64,000 nt of DNA from Negadavirga shengliensis (GTDB lineage Bacteria; Bacteroidota; Bacteroidia; Cytophagales; Cyclobacteriaceae), in contig NZ_JBHSJJ010000007.1 of the NCBI RefSeq assembly GCF_042652345.1, forward strand, positions 186,001 through 250,000, written 5' to 3'. The position numbers and the translations under genes were made by a program. The notes beneath the pieces were generated by a model. It saw only the letters and a list, made by a program, of their open reading frames with translations, was not told the DNA's origin and searched no databases. Positions 17,071 through 26,284 of this stretch are shown piece by piece (the first letter of the stretch is position 1; every line of letters begins with the position of its first letter).

Positions 17071-18171
17071 ATGGTTTATTTAATAAGAGATGTTATATCC
17101 CATTTTGAATCCGTTGCCCCTGCTGCTTATCAAGAGTCATATGACAATTCCGGGCTCATTGTGGGAAATGCAGGCGCTGAGGTAAAAGGAATCCTATGCT
17201 GTCTGGATGTCACGGAAGAAGTGATACTTGAAGCCAAAGAAAAAGGCTGTAACCTGGTCGTCGCCCACCATCCTATTGTGTTTAAGGGACTGAAAAGCCT
17301 TACGGGCAAGTCATATGTGGAAAGGACGGTTATCCTCGCCATCAAAAACGACATTGCCATCTATGCCATTCACACCAATCTGGATCATGTAGGCACCGGA
17401 GTGAACCGGAAAATCTCTGAAAAGATAGGGCTTATTAATCCCAGAATACTTGCTCCAAAGTCCGGTTTGTTGATGAAACTGACGACATTCGTGCCTCTGA
17501 AAGATACGGACACCGTACTGAATTCTCTATATCAATCTGGCGCCGGCTCGATTGGCAATTACGCCCACTGCAGCTTTAAGGTGGCCGGAGAGGGCACCTT
17601 TTTACCGCTCGAAGGGGCCGAGCCCTATCTCGGCAATGCAGGAACGGAAGAAAGGGTAAAAGAAAACAGGGTTGAGGTGGTCTTTCCCGCTTATTTAAAA
17701 AATCAGGTGATTGAAGCCCTACAAACGTCCCATCCGTATGAGGAGGTGGCTTATTATCTTCATATATTGGAAAATGAAAACCAGGAAATTGGCGCCGGTA
17801 TGGTAGGCGAGTTGCCAGAAGAGATGGAAGAGATGGCATTTCTCCGCCACCTGAAAAAAAGCATGGACCTACAGGTCATCAAACATACCCGGCTGACCGG
17901 TAAAAGAATCAGCAGGGTAGCCCTATGTGGCGGGGCCGGGTTCTTCTTATTGAAAGATGCCAAAAAAGCCGGAGCTGGTGTATTTATCACTTCAGATATC
18001 AAGTACCATGAATTTTTCGATGCTGAAAACCAGCTCATTATTGCAGACATCGGACACTACGAAAGTGAAATTTACACAAAAGAATTGTTAAAAGATATTT
18101 TGTTACAAAAATTTAGTAATATTGCACTCTATTTGACAAATGTAGTTACGAATCCCATAAGTTACCTTTAG
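17071..18171 (+). CDS. Nif3-like dinuclear metal-centre protein
   Basis: 366 residues, the long form with a central PII-like insert. Conserved motifs: APAAYQESYDNSGLIVG, VVAHHPIVFKGLKSL, YAIHTNLDH at the N-terminal lobe and CGGAGFFLLKDAKKAGAGVFITSDIKYHEF plus IADIGHYESE at the C-terminal lobe, all bearing the His/Asp/Glu ligands of the two-metal site. The family is often labelled GTP cyclohydrolase type 2 homologue, but its true reaction is unsettled. It precedes the zinc-ribbon gene by 3 bp, a linkage common in Bacteroidota and other phyla. Confidence 0.94.
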   Translation: MVYLIRDVISHFESVAPAAYQESYDNSGLIVGNAGAEVKGILCCLDVTEEVILEAKEKGCNLVVAHHPIVFKGLKSLTGKSYVERTVILAIKNDIAIYAIHTNLDHVGTGVNRKISEKIGLINPRILAPKSGLLMKLTTFVPLKDTDTVLNSLYQSGAGSIGNYAHCSFKVAGEGTFLPLEGAEPYLGNAGTEERVKENRVEVVFPAYLKNQVIEALQTSHPYEEVAYYLHILENENQEIGAGMVGELPEEMEEMAFLRHLKKSMDLQVIKHTRLTGKRISRVALCGGAGFFLLKDAKKAGAGVFITSDIKYHEFFDAENQLIIADIGHYESEIYTKELLKDILLQKFSNIALYLTNVVTNPISYL

Positions 18172-18174
18172 TAC

Positions 18175-18942
18175 ATGGAAAGTCCCGTTGCACAGAAACT
18201 AGAAGCCATCCTCACCTTACAAAACATTGATTCCCGTTTAGATGCCATTTTTAAAGTCAGGGGAGCCCTCCCCGAAGAAGTGCAGGATTTGGAAGATGAA
18301 ATAGTGGGATACGAAACCAGATTAAATAAATTCAATACAGACATCACTTCTCTGGAAGAAGAAATAAAAAAACATAAAGAGGCCATCAAAGAATCTGAGA
18401 AACTTATCAAGAAGTACCAGGATCAGCAGATGAATGTCAGAAACAACAGGGAGTATGACGCCATTACCAAAGAACTGGAACTTCAAGACCTGGAGATACA
18501 GGTTTCGAAGAAAAAAATAGCCGAGGCTCAGGTCAGGATAGAAGAAAAGGGAAAAGACATTGATGAACTTAAAGACGTTCTGAAAGACCGACAAAAAGAT
18601 CTGGACCAAAAAAAGGAGGAACTTGGAACCATCGTTTCAGAAAGCGAGGCGGAAGAGAGCAAACTTCAGTCTGACCGCGAAAAGGCCACCAAAAAAGTGG
18701 AAGACCGGTTGCTGAAATCCTACAATAAAATCAGGCAGAATGCCAAAAACGGCTTGGCTGTGGTACTGGTAAAAAGAGGGGCCTGCGGCGGATGTTTCAA
18801 TGTGGTCCCGCCACAGCGGCAAGCTGAAATCCGCGAGCGTAAAAAAATCATCGTTTGTGAGCACTGCGGAAGAATCCTTGCGGGTGTGGAAGATGAGTCG
18901 GAAGAGGAAAGCGCACCGAAAAGAAAAAGAAGCAGGGCTTGA
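18175..18942 (+). CDS. coiled-coil protein with C-terminal C4 zinc ribbon
   Basis: 255 residues. Residues 10-180 form a long antiparallel coiled coil rich in Lys/Glu. The C-terminus holds a zinc ribbon with Cys204, Cys207, Cys228 and Cys231 (CGGCFNVVPP...VCEHCGRIL). This is the conserved family PF02591, probably nucleic-acid or ribosome associated; function not firmly established. It is coupled to the Nif3-like gene and followed directly by a terminator. Confidence 0.93.
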   Translation: MESPVAQKLEAILTLQNIDSRLDAIFKVRGALPEEVQDLEDEIVGYETRLNKFNTDITSLEEEIKKHKEAIKESEKLIKKYQDQQMNVRNNREYDAITKELELQDLEIQVSKKKIAEAQVRIEEKGKDIDELKDVLKDRQKDLDQKKEELGTIVSESEAEESKLQSDREKATKKVEDRLLKSYNKIRQNAKNGLAVVLVKRGACGGCFNVVPPQRQAEIRERKKIIVCEHCGRILAGVEDESEEESAPKRKRSRA

Positions 18943-18969
18943 TCCCTATCTTCATAGATTGTCAAACTG

Positions 18970-18997
18970 AACCGGGAAAAATTCCCGGTTTTTTTTT
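18970..18997 (+). terminator. intrinsic terminator after the zinc-ribbon gene
   Basis: 9-bp perfect stem AACCGGGAA / TTCCCGGTT with a 3-nt loop followed by a run of T. Ends the Nif3-like/zinc-ribbon operon. Confidence 0.9.
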
Positions 18998-19058
18998 CCT
19001 TCTTTTAATCTGGAATCATTTTTGATTTGTATATTTAAAATGTATATATTTCGGATCA

Positions 19059-19472
19059 ATGAGAAGGGCTTTGGTTTCCATAATGATCTTGCTTTTTTCC
19101 TTTTTTTCTTTTGCAAAAGAAAAAAAGGAAAAAACTTTTCTTATCATTTTTCATAGCGAAGAACTGAAACAATACAATTCAAGTGCCGCCCATGTTGAAC
19201 TCAGCTTCTTGGACAGTTTTGAGACCCGCTCCTATTCCGGGAATTCAGAAACGGCCCTGCTTATCACCGTTCCTTTTATCGACTGGTCCATTTGTGAGAT
19301 GGGAAATGCATTGGTGATCGTGGGCGATGACCGGTTAGTGCCTCTGTCAGAGGTGGCTTTCCGAATCATTGATTTAGAAGAAAGTCAGGAAAACTTCCGT
19401 GCGCTCCTTTCTTCCACAGAAGACCAAAAAAGCAAGAAAAGGGTCAGCAACACGATCAGATTATCTTTGTAA
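19059..19472 (+). CDS. hypothetical secreted protein
   Basis: 137 residues with an N-terminal signal sequence (RRALVSIMILLFSFFSFAKEKK). The mature part is small, mixed alpha/beta in look, with no recognised motif. A promoter candidate (TTTG at 19021 and TATATTTC at 19045, 20 nt apart) places the transcription start almost at the ATG, so the mRNA may be leaderless or an internal ATG at 19083 may be used. The 3' end overlaps the convergent phosphatase gene by 17 nt. Confidence 0.6.
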   Translation: MRRALVSIMILLFSFFSFAKEKKEKTFLIIFHSEELKQYNSSAAHVELSFLDSFETRSYSGNSETALLITVPFIDWSICEMGNALVIVGDDRLVPLSEVAFRIIDLEESQENFRALLSSTEDQKSKKRVSNTIRLSL

Positions 19473-20094
19473 GCTCTTCTTTTATCAGAACAGGGGTAGG
19501 CCTGTATGCATCCATGCGAAATGTTCTGTCCGCATATTGCGTGAGCTCATAGCAGCAAAGGTTTTCATGTTTGAACACATCCATATACCTTAGCTCATAA
19601 TTCAACAGAACACTCATCAGTATCCGGATGGCCCTTCCATGCATGCAGACCAGTATTTTGCTTCCTCCGTTATCCACGATGTGGTCGAAAGCCTTTCTCA
19701 ACCGGATGGCTACGTCCAAAGGTGATTCCCCCCCATCAATTTTATGGTCCAGTTCACCGGAAGCCCATTTTTTGAGCATATTGTGGTAATATTCATTTTC
19801 TTGATGATCCATCGGCAAGCCCTCGTATTTGCCCCATGAGATCTCATTTAGCTCCGGAATACTTTCATGAGGAACCTTCCCGTTGATAAAACGCTCTATG
19901 GATTGGCGGGTCCTTATCAGTCCCGAATAATAAATCCTGTCAAAAGGTATGTGTTTGTATTCTTCGTAAAATGCTGCTGCTTGTTTTTGGCCATTTTCGT
20001 TGATCGGAGCATCAATGCCACTTCCCTGTACCACTCCTTTAAGATTGTAATCAGTTTGGCCATGACGGACCACATAGATTTTTTTACTGCCCAA
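19456..20094 (-). CDS. histidine phosphatase family protein
   Basis: 212 residues of the phosphoglycerate-mutase-like branch. The phospho-His motif VVRHGQTDYN is at the N-terminus, with RTRQSIE, the acid/base Glu region SWGKYEG and the second catalytic His in VCMHGRAIRIL. Members dephosphorylate sugar phosphates, nucleotides or phosphoproteins; substrate unknown. It is divergent from the menaquinone operon and convergent with the secreted protein. Confidence 0.93.
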   Translation of the reverse strand: MGSKKIYVVRHGQTDYNLKGVVQGSGIDAPINENGQKQAAAFYEEYKHIPFDRIYYSGLIRTRQSIERFINGKVPHESIPELNEISWGKYEGLPMDHQENEYYHNMLKKWASGELDHKIDGGESPLDVAIRLRKAFDHIVDNGGSKILVCMHGRAIRILMSVLLNYELRYMDVFKHENLCCYELTQYADRTFRMDAYRPTPVLIKEELTKII

Positions 20095-20101
20095 GATTCC
20101 T

Positions 20102-20109
20102 TATTTTTG
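20102..20109 (+). promoter_or_regulatory. -7 element TATTTTTG of the menaquinone operon
   Basis: Exact TAnnTTTG, about 43 bp before the thioesterase ATG, just outside the divergent phosphatase start codon. A T-rich stretch lies about 22 nt upstream as a poor -33 element. Confidence 0.45.
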
Positions 20110-20151
20110 GTTTCGATTTTCAAATAAAAAAATTTTATTCCACATATAAAC

Positions 20152-20571
20152 ATGATATTTAAGAAAAGTCCTGACCTGGATTTTTTAAATCGTATGGCTG
20201 AGGACACCATGTCCTCTTATTTGGGTATCAACTTTACCGGTATAGGCGAAGATTACCTGGAGGCTGAAATGCCGGTCACCTCTAAAACCAGACAGCCCAT
20301 GGGGCTGCTACACGGGGGAGCCAACGTGGTTCTCGCCGAAACCTTGGGCAGTGTGGCAGGAAATCTGGCTCTGGAAGACGACGACCATTATATCGTAGGG
20401 CTGGAAATCAATGCCAATCACATCAGATCCGTAAAATCGGGTAAAGTCAAAGGCATTGCAAAACCTGTTCATTTAGGCAGAAAAACCCAGATATGGGAAA
20501 TAAAAATCCATGATGAAACAGGCAAGCTGACTTGTATCAGCCGCATCACTTTGGCGGTATTGGAAAAGTAA
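20152..20571 (+). CDS. menI: hotdog thioesterase, probable DHNA-CoA hydrolase
   Basis: 139 residues of the PaaI-like hotdog fold. The active-site segment reads QPMGLLHGGANVVLAETLGS, and the later strand VGLEINANHIRSVKSGKV is typical of 4-hydroxybenzoyl-CoA/DHNA-CoA thioesterases. Five bp separate it from menF and menD follows, so hydrolysis of 1,4-dihydroxy-2-naphthoyl-CoA in menaquinone synthesis is the likely role. The symbol rests partly on this context. Confidence 0.85.
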   Translation: MIFKKSPDLDFLNRMAEDTMSSYLGINFTGIGEDYLEAEMPVTSKTRQPMGLLHGGANVVLAETLGSVAGNLALEDDDHYIVGLEINANHIRSVKSGKVKGIAKPVHLGRKTQIWEIKIHDETGKLTCISRITLAVLEK

Positions 20572-20576
20572 AGAAA

Positions 20577-21788
20577 ATGGACGCAGCAATAGAAAAGACA
20601 CTCCTTACGAAAGAACAATACCTTGAGGTGGTAATTTACAAGGCGTTGACAGAAAACCATCAAATCGCGGTATGGAGAAAACCAAAACAGAACCTGGTTG
20701 AGGTGATTATTGACAGTCAGCCTGAAACCCAACAGGTTAATCCGGATCTTGAAAACCTGCCTGCCGGCTTTTTGATCCACCCTTTTCTCGGAAAAAAAGA
20801 CGGAAAATCCTATTTTATTCAAGCGGAGTCTTATTTTAGCTTTCTTCTGAATGATGAAACTCCTTTCGAAGAAGAACAGGCTTTTGGAAACACTCCCGCT
20901 TCCCGGCCGGAGGGCTTTAAAGATATCCTTAGAAAAAAGCTCATGGAAAAAAATCCCTCCCGGCGGGATTTGGTCTCTACTCCTAAAGAGGATTTTCTGA
21001 AAATGGTGGAAGAGGCAGTGGCTGTCATTAACTCCGGCAATATGTATAAAGTAGTGCCGGCCAGAATAAAAAAAATGACCTTGGGAGCGACCTTCGATAT
21101 TGCCCTTACTTTTTTAAAGTTGTGTGAGGCCTACCCCAATGCCTTCGTGAATTTTTTTCACACCTCCGAATCGGGTTCCTGGTTTGGGGCAAGTCCTGAA
21201 ACGCTTATTGAAACCAAGGGAGATCTTTTTTACACCATGTCGCTGGCAGGGACCCAGCAGGCGACGGGTAATAACCCCCTAAAAACAGCGGCCTGGACAC
21301 AAAAAGAAATAGAAGAACAGGCTCTGGTCAGCCGTTATATTGTGAATTGTTTTAAAAAAATCAGGTTAAGGGAATACGAGGAAATCGGTCCCAAAACCAC
21401 GATAGCCGGCGGTCTGCTGCACCTCAAATCGGATTTTCGGGTAGACATGAAAGCCACCAATTTCCCCCAGCTGGGCTCAGTGATGCTTGAACTCCTCCAC
21501 CCTACCTCTGCCGTGTGCGGTATGCCCAAAGAAAGTGCGCTGGAATTTATTCAAAAGCATGAAAAATTCGACCGTTCTTTTTTCTCGGGATATATCGGTC
21601 CGGTAAACATTGGAGAGGAAACTTCCATTTTTGTCAACCTCCGTTGTGCACAGCTCCAGGGCGGAGACATTCTGTTGTATGCGGGAGCAGGCGTTACGGA
21701 AGACTCTGTACCCGAAAAGGAATGGAAAGAAACAGAAATGAAATGCGATATCATCGGAAAATTCATCAATTCAACTGACTCGGTTTGA
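20577..21788 (+). CDS. menF: isochorismate synthase
   Basis: 403 residues from ATG at 20577 (MDAAIEKTLL), 5 bp after the thioesterase stop; a longer in-frame start at 20532 overlaps that gene. Chorismate-binding signatures are clear: AVINSGNMYKVVPAR, GASPETLIETKGD, LAGTQ, LHPTSAVCGMPKESA, FDRSFFSGYIGPV and LYAGAGVTEDS. It converts chorismate to isochorismate, the first committed menaquinone step. Confidence 0.95.
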   Translation: MDAAIEKTLLTKEQYLEVVIYKALTENHQIAVWRKPKQNLVEVIIDSQPETQQVNPDLENLPAGFLIHPFLGKKDGKSYFIQAESYFSFLLNDETPFEEEQAFGNTPASRPEGFKDILRKKLMEKNPSRRDLVSTPKEDFLKMVEEAVAVINSGNMYKVVPARIKKMTLGATFDIALTFLKLCEAYPNAFVNFFHTSESGSWFGASPETLIETKGDLFYTMSLAGTQQATGNNPLKTAAWTQKEIEEQALVSRYIVNCFKKIRLREYEEIGPKTTIAGGLLHLKSDFRVDMKATNFPQLGSVMLELLHPTSAVCGMPKESALEFIQKHEKFDRSFFSGYIGPVNIGEETSIFVNLRCAQLQGGDILLYAGAGVTEDSVPEKEWKETEMKCDIIGKFINSTDSV

Positions 21789-23476
21789 TCTTAGCTCATA
21801 TCACCCATATTGCGGATATCTGCGCAAAAAGCGGTATCAAGGAAGCCATTCTATCTCCAGGGTCCCGCTGCGCTCCCATTTCCCTCGCTTTTATAAGGCA
21901 CCCTGACATCCATTGCAGGACCGTTTCTGATGAAAGATCAGCGGCTTTTATTGCTTTGGGAATGGCGCAGCAACTTGAAAAACCGGTCGTCCTGATCTGT
22001 ACCAGTGGTTCGGCGGCGTTGAATTATGCCCCTGCTGTTGCCGAAGCTTTTTTCCAACAGATCCCTCTCCTGATATTGACCGCTGACAGACCTGCCGAAT
22101 GGATAGACCAGTGGGACGGCCAGACCATTCGACAGGAGCAGCTGTACGGCAAACACGTAAAAGGAAGCCTGATGTTTCCTGATGAGGGAAGCATCAAAGA
22201 AAAAATCTGGCATGCCAGGCGGCTTATCAACGAGGCCCTGGTGTTGTCAAAAACCTTCCCCATGGGCCCTGTACATGTCAACATACCTGTCAGAGAGCCG
22301 TTTTATCCCCTGCCCGAAGAAGAATTTACTTTCCCGATGGACGGCCAGGTTCTGGAAACGATCCCCGTCCAGCACCACCTTAAAGAAGAGGTCCTGATCA
22401 AACTCAAGTCCAAGCTGGAAAGTTATCAAAAAATAATGGTGGTCCCGGGTCAGCAACGCCCCAACCCCCAGGTACAAAAACTGCTGGATGAACTGGTGCG
22501 CGGTCACAAGGCTGTAGTAATTGCCGATGCCATCAGTAACCTGCAGTCCAGCAGTACGGTGACGCACCATGATCTGATTTTGCAAAATCCTGCTTCTTCG
22601 GAAATACTCGAGCCCGACCTGGTGATAAGTTTTGGTAAGTCCATTATTTCCAAAGCGCTGAAGTTGTTTTTAAGAAATGCAGAAGTATCCCATTGGCATA
22701 TACAGCCACAAGGATATGTTCCGGACAGTTTCCAGCATCTGACCAAAATCATCCCTACTTCACCCGATTATTTTCTGGAGTTCCTTCTGAAAAACGGTCC
22801 CGAAATCCATCCCCCCTTTGAAAAGAGCTGGGGGGACAACGAACGGAAAGTCCGGAAAGTACTGCCGGAAATTCTGGAAAACACTGCTTTTGGCGAATTC
22901 AAGGCTTTATACAAAATCCGCCCTTTCATTCCCAAAATCTCCAAAATCCATTTAGCCAACAGCATGCCTGTGCGTTATGTGAATTTCCTTGGTCTCGGAG
23001 ACGGAGGGCAGGAAATTATCTGCAACCGCGGCACCAGCGGGATTGACGGGTCCAACAGCGCCGCGGTGGGATGCACATTTACCACCAAAGAACCGGTCAC
23101 GTTGATTACGGGAGACATGGCTTTCTTTTATGACAGAAATGCTTTCTGGCACAAATACAACATGGCTAATCTACGGGTGATTGTGCTCAACAACCACGGA
23201 GGCGGTATATTCCGGCTTATTGAAGGGCCATCCAAGCTTCCCGAACTGGATGAATATTTTGAAACCCAGCAACGGCTGGAAGCGGATCTCTTGGCGCAAG
23301 AGGCCGGATTTGATTACCTCCGGTTAGATCAGGAAAACAACCTTCCGGAGGTATTGGATAACTTTTATCACAAATCCGTCCGCCCTAAAATTCTGGAGAT
23401 CATCTCTTCCAGTGTAGAGAACGCGACCGTTCTGCAGGAGGTTAAGAAAGCTGTAAAACAGCTGCTTTCCAAATAA
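21785..23476 (+). CDS. menD: SEPHCHC synthase (menaquinone biosynthesis)
   Basis: 563 residues, a ThDP-dependent enzyme joining isochorismate and 2-oxoglutarate. Motifs: SPGSRCAPISLAF, CTSGSAALNYAPAVAEAFF, PLLILTADRP, RGTSGIDGSNSAAVG, TGDMAFFYDRNA and NNHGGGIFRLI. The start is TTG at 21785, overlapping the menF stop by 4 nt (TTGA); no ATG occurs before residue 58, so TTG is forced. The coupling suggests fixed stoichiometry with MenF. The remaining men genes are not in the window. Confidence 0.95.
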   Translation: MILAHITHIADICAKSGIKEAILSPGSRCAPISLAFIRHPDIHCRTVSDERSAAFIALGMAQQLEKPVVLICTSGSAALNYAPAVAEAFFQQIPLLILTADRPAEWIDQWDGQTIRQEQLYGKHVKGSLMFPDEGSIKEKIWHARRLINEALVLSKTFPMGPVHVNIPVREPFYPLPEEEFTFPMDGQVLETIPVQHHLKEEVLIKLKSKLESYQKIMVVPGQQRPNPQVQKLLDELVRGHKAVVIADAISNLQSSSTVTHHDLILQNPASSEILEPDLVISFGKSIISKALKLFLRNAEVSHWHIQPQGYVPDSFQHLTKIIPTSPDYFLEFLLKNGPEIHPPFEKSWGDNERKVRKVLPEILENTAFGEFKALYKIRPFIPKISKIHLANSMPVRYVNFLGLGDGGQEIICNRGTSGIDGSNSAAVGCTFTTKEPVTLITGDMAFFYDRNAFWHKYNMANLRVIVLNNHGGGIFRLIEGPSKLPELDEYFETQQRLEADLLAQEAGFDYLRLDQENNLPEVLDNFYHKSVRPKILEIISSSVENATVLQEVKKAVKQLLSK

Positions 23477-23595
23477 GCCGTCGCAGAAAACAGTGATTCA
23501 AATCTTAAGTGGAAAAGAAAAATATCATTTGTTTTTTATAACTTTAAGGAATCGATACCTGTTATGGAACCACATAAAGCATAAAGGATTCAGTC

Positions 23596-24477
23596 ATGAA
23601 GTCAAAATTCACCAAAAAAGAGACCGCTCCGCTGGAGAATATAGAGGAATGGGAAGATGATCTGTTGGTCCGTTACCCCAAGCCCAAGTCCGAGCAGGCC
23701 AAAAGCAAAGAGGACTACAGGAATTATCATGATTCCGAAAGGGTGGATACCGTCAGGGAATTTTACAGACTCAACCACCAATACCAAACCTATGATTTTG
23801 TGGTGGAGAAACAAAAAGAATTTCTCGCCTTTGATAAAAAGGAAATGGCTTTCTGGGATGCCATCGATTATTTGAACACCCTGGTGGATGATTCCGATCC
23901 GGACATCAACCTGGACCAACTCCAACATCTTTTACAAACCTCCGAAGCGATCCGGGCCGATGGCCATCCCGATTGGTTTGTGCTGACAGGCTTTATCCAT
24001 GATATGGGCAAGGTGCTTTGCCTTTTCGGAGAGCCCCAATGGGCCGTGGTGGGCGACACCTTTCCGGTAGGCTGCAGGCATTCCGATAAAATCGTTTATC
24101 CTGAGTTCTTTGGGGCCAACCCCGACCATCACGATGAAAGATACAATACCGAATACGGGATATATGAACCCAATTGCGGTCTTGACAATGTTAAGATGTC
24201 CTGGGGGCATGACGAATACCTTTACCAAATGATGAAGGATTACCTCCCTGAACCTGCCCTGTACATGATCAGATATCATTCCTTTTATGCCCAGCACAGG
24301 GAAGGTGCTTATGATCATTTGCTCAATGACCATGACAAGGAGATGTTCAAGTGGGTGGACAAATTCAATCCCTACGATTTGTACTCCAAAGTCCCCGTGC
24401 CGCCTGATGCCAAAAAACTCAGGCCTTACTACGAAGACCTGGTGGCCAAATACCTCCCCGATACATTAAAGTTCTAA
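23596..24477 (+). CDS. inositol oxygenase
   Basis: 293 residues matching MIOX along its length. All six di-iron ligands can be placed: His111 (HLLQTSEAIR), His135/Asp136 (GFIHDMGKV), His205 (SWGHDEY), His228 (RYHSFY) and Asp261 (NPYDLYSK). The enzyme cleaves myo-inositol with O2 to D-glucuronate. The 59-bp gap to a sodium/solute symporter gene suggests uptake and first oxidation of inositol in one transcript. No later glucuronate genes are in the window. Confidence 0.95.
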   Translation: MKSKFTKKETAPLENIEEWEDDLLVRYPKPKSEQAKSKEDYRNYHDSERVDTVREFYRLNHQYQTYDFVVEKQKEFLAFDKKEMAFWDAIDYLNTLVDDSDPDINLDQLQHLLQTSEAIRADGHPDWFVLTGFIHDMGKVLCLFGEPQWAVVGDTFPVGCRHSDKIVYPEFFGANPDHHDERYNTEYGIYEPNCGLDNVKMSWGHDEYLYQMMKDYLPEPALYMIRYHSFYAQHREGAYDHLLNDHDKEMFKWVDKFNPYDLYSKVPVPPDAKKLRPYYEDLVAKYLPDTLKF

Positions 24478-24536
24478 AAACTGTTTTAATGCGCCCCTAA
24501 ATAACCATCAACTTTTGTTTCCCGGCATGTTCCTGC

Positions 24537-26144
24537 ATGGCCGGCCGGGAGACCACCTATACTTCTTATATGCTGACCGTAATCACCTTTGTAGGCTTTA
24601 CACTTTTTGTTGCTTTTTTTTCCTGGTATAAGTTAAGAAAAGACGATGTCAGTTCCCGGGAAGGATATTTCCTAGGTGGTCGTACGCTCACCGGCGGCGT
24701 GATCGCGGGATCCATGATTTTGACCAACATCTCCACAGAACACCTTATCGGCATGAACGGATCCGCCTACAAAAACGGCATGATCATCATCGCCTGGGAG
24801 GTTACCTCTGCCATTGCCCTGGTCATAGCAGCATTGTATTTTTTGCCCATTTATCTTAGGATGGGTTTGACGACCATTCCCCAATATCTGGAAAGAAGAT
24901 ATGACAACACCACCAAGACGTTAGTAGCCTTTTTGCTCATGGTTTCTTTTGTGGTGACCCTGCTCCCCATCGTACTGTACACGGGCGCCATCAATCTGGA
25001 AAGTGTTTTCAAAGTCTCCGAAGTCCTGCAGGTAAGCCGTGGAGAAGGGATATGGCTGACGGTCATCACCATAGGGGTGATCGGTTCGGTGTATGCGATA
25101 TTCGGCGGGCTAAAAGCGGTGGCGTTTTCAGATTCCATCAATGCTATCGGATTGGTGATAGGGGGATTGATGGTGCCTGTCTTCGCTTTGTGGGACATAG
25201 GCGATGGCAACCTTTTGCTGGGCATGAGAAAGGTGTATGAATATGCCCCCGAAAAATTCAACGTCATCGGGGAAGAGGACTCTGTATTGCCTTTCAGCAC
25301 CCTTTTTACCGGCCTTATGATCAACCAGCTTTATTTCTGGGGAATGAACCAGACCATCATCCAAAGGGCCTTCGGTGCCAAAAACATGGCCGAGGCCCAA
25401 AAAGGGCTGCTTTTTACCGGCATTTTCAAAATACTGATCCCTTTGATCATTGTGCTGCCAGGGATCATCGCCTTTTATTATTTTGGGGATCAATTTTATG
25501 ATGATCAGGATTTTATATACCCGGTATTGCTGTCAAGGGTACTACCACTGGGCCTTACCGGCTTTTTTGCGGCGGTGGTCCTGGGAGCCATCTTAAGCAC
25601 TTTTAACAGTGTGCTGAATTCCGCTGCCACCATTTTCAGCTTGGATATCTACAAAAAGTTCACCCGTTCCGTTCCCTCTGACCGGAAACTGGTGAGGGTG
25701 GGACGGTTGAGTTCGGTGGTGTTGGCCATAACGGCCATTCTCATCGCTCCTCTAGTGGGCAATGCGCCTGAGGGCCTGTACCAGCTGATGCAGCAGTTGA
25801 ACGGCATCTTCTTTATTCCCATTGCCTCCATACTGGTGGCCGGTTTCTTCATCCCCAAAATCTCTGCCACCGGTGCCAAGGTAGGCTTGATCACGGGGCT
25901 ATCTTTCTATCTCCTTACCAGCTTTGTGTTGGAAGTCAACCTGCATTTTATCCATATATGGGGTATTGAATTCCTTCTGAATCTGGGCTTGATGTATATG
26001 GTAAGTCTAAAATATCCTTCCACATCCAGCTTTTTGAGCCATACAAAAAGTCCATTGGACATGAAAGAATGGAAATATGCAAAACCACTTTCCCTGGTTT
26101 TGTGCCTTATTACCCTTCTGATTTACTATTGGTTAGGGAGGTAA
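24537..26144 (+). CDS. sodium/solute symporter (SSS/SLC5 family), probable inositol uptake
   Basis: 535 residues with 13-14 membrane helices. Family marks include SREGYFLGGRTLTGGVI, AGSMILTNISTEHLIGMNG, TTIPQYLERRYD and GAILSTFNSVLNSAATIFSLD. It is SGLT-like and lies directly after inositol oxygenase, so myo-inositol is the likely substrate (inference from context). Alternative start at 24570 (MLTVITF) is possible. Confidence 0.9.
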   Translation: MAGRETTYTSYMLTVITFVGFTLFVAFFSWYKLRKDDVSSREGYFLGGRTLTGGVIAGSMILTNISTEHLIGMNGSAYKNGMIIIAWEVTSAIALVIAALYFLPIYLRMGLTTIPQYLERRYDNTTKTLVAFLLMVSFVVTLLPIVLYTGAINLESVFKVSEVLQVSRGEGIWLTVITIGVIGSVYAIFGGLKAVAFSDSINAIGLVIGGLMVPVFALWDIGDGNLLLGMRKVYEYAPEKFNVIGEEDSVLPFSTLFTGLMINQLYFWGMNQTIIQRAFGAKNMAEAQKGLLFTGIFKILIPLIIVLPGIIAFYYFGDQFYDDQDFIYPVLLSRVLPLGLTGFFAAVVLGAILSTFNSVLNSAATIFSLDIYKKFTRSVPSDRKLVRVGRLSSVVLAITAILIAPLVGNAPEGLYQLMQQLNGIFFIPIASILVAGFFIPKISATGAKVGLITGLSFYLLTSFVLEVNLHFIHIWGIEFLLNLGLMYMVSLKYPSTSSFLSHTKSPLDMKEWKYAKPLSLVLCLITLLIYYWLGR

Positions 26145-26284
26145 GCATTTGGGGAAAATCCCGGTGTGTAGATTTTCCATGCGAAATTTGGAGGTCGTGC
26201 CTTGCACTTGTCGAATCCCGCTTGGAAAAACAAAGTGTGAAACCGGCTTCAAGTTTTCTTCAAAAATTCCTGTTAAATTGAAAT

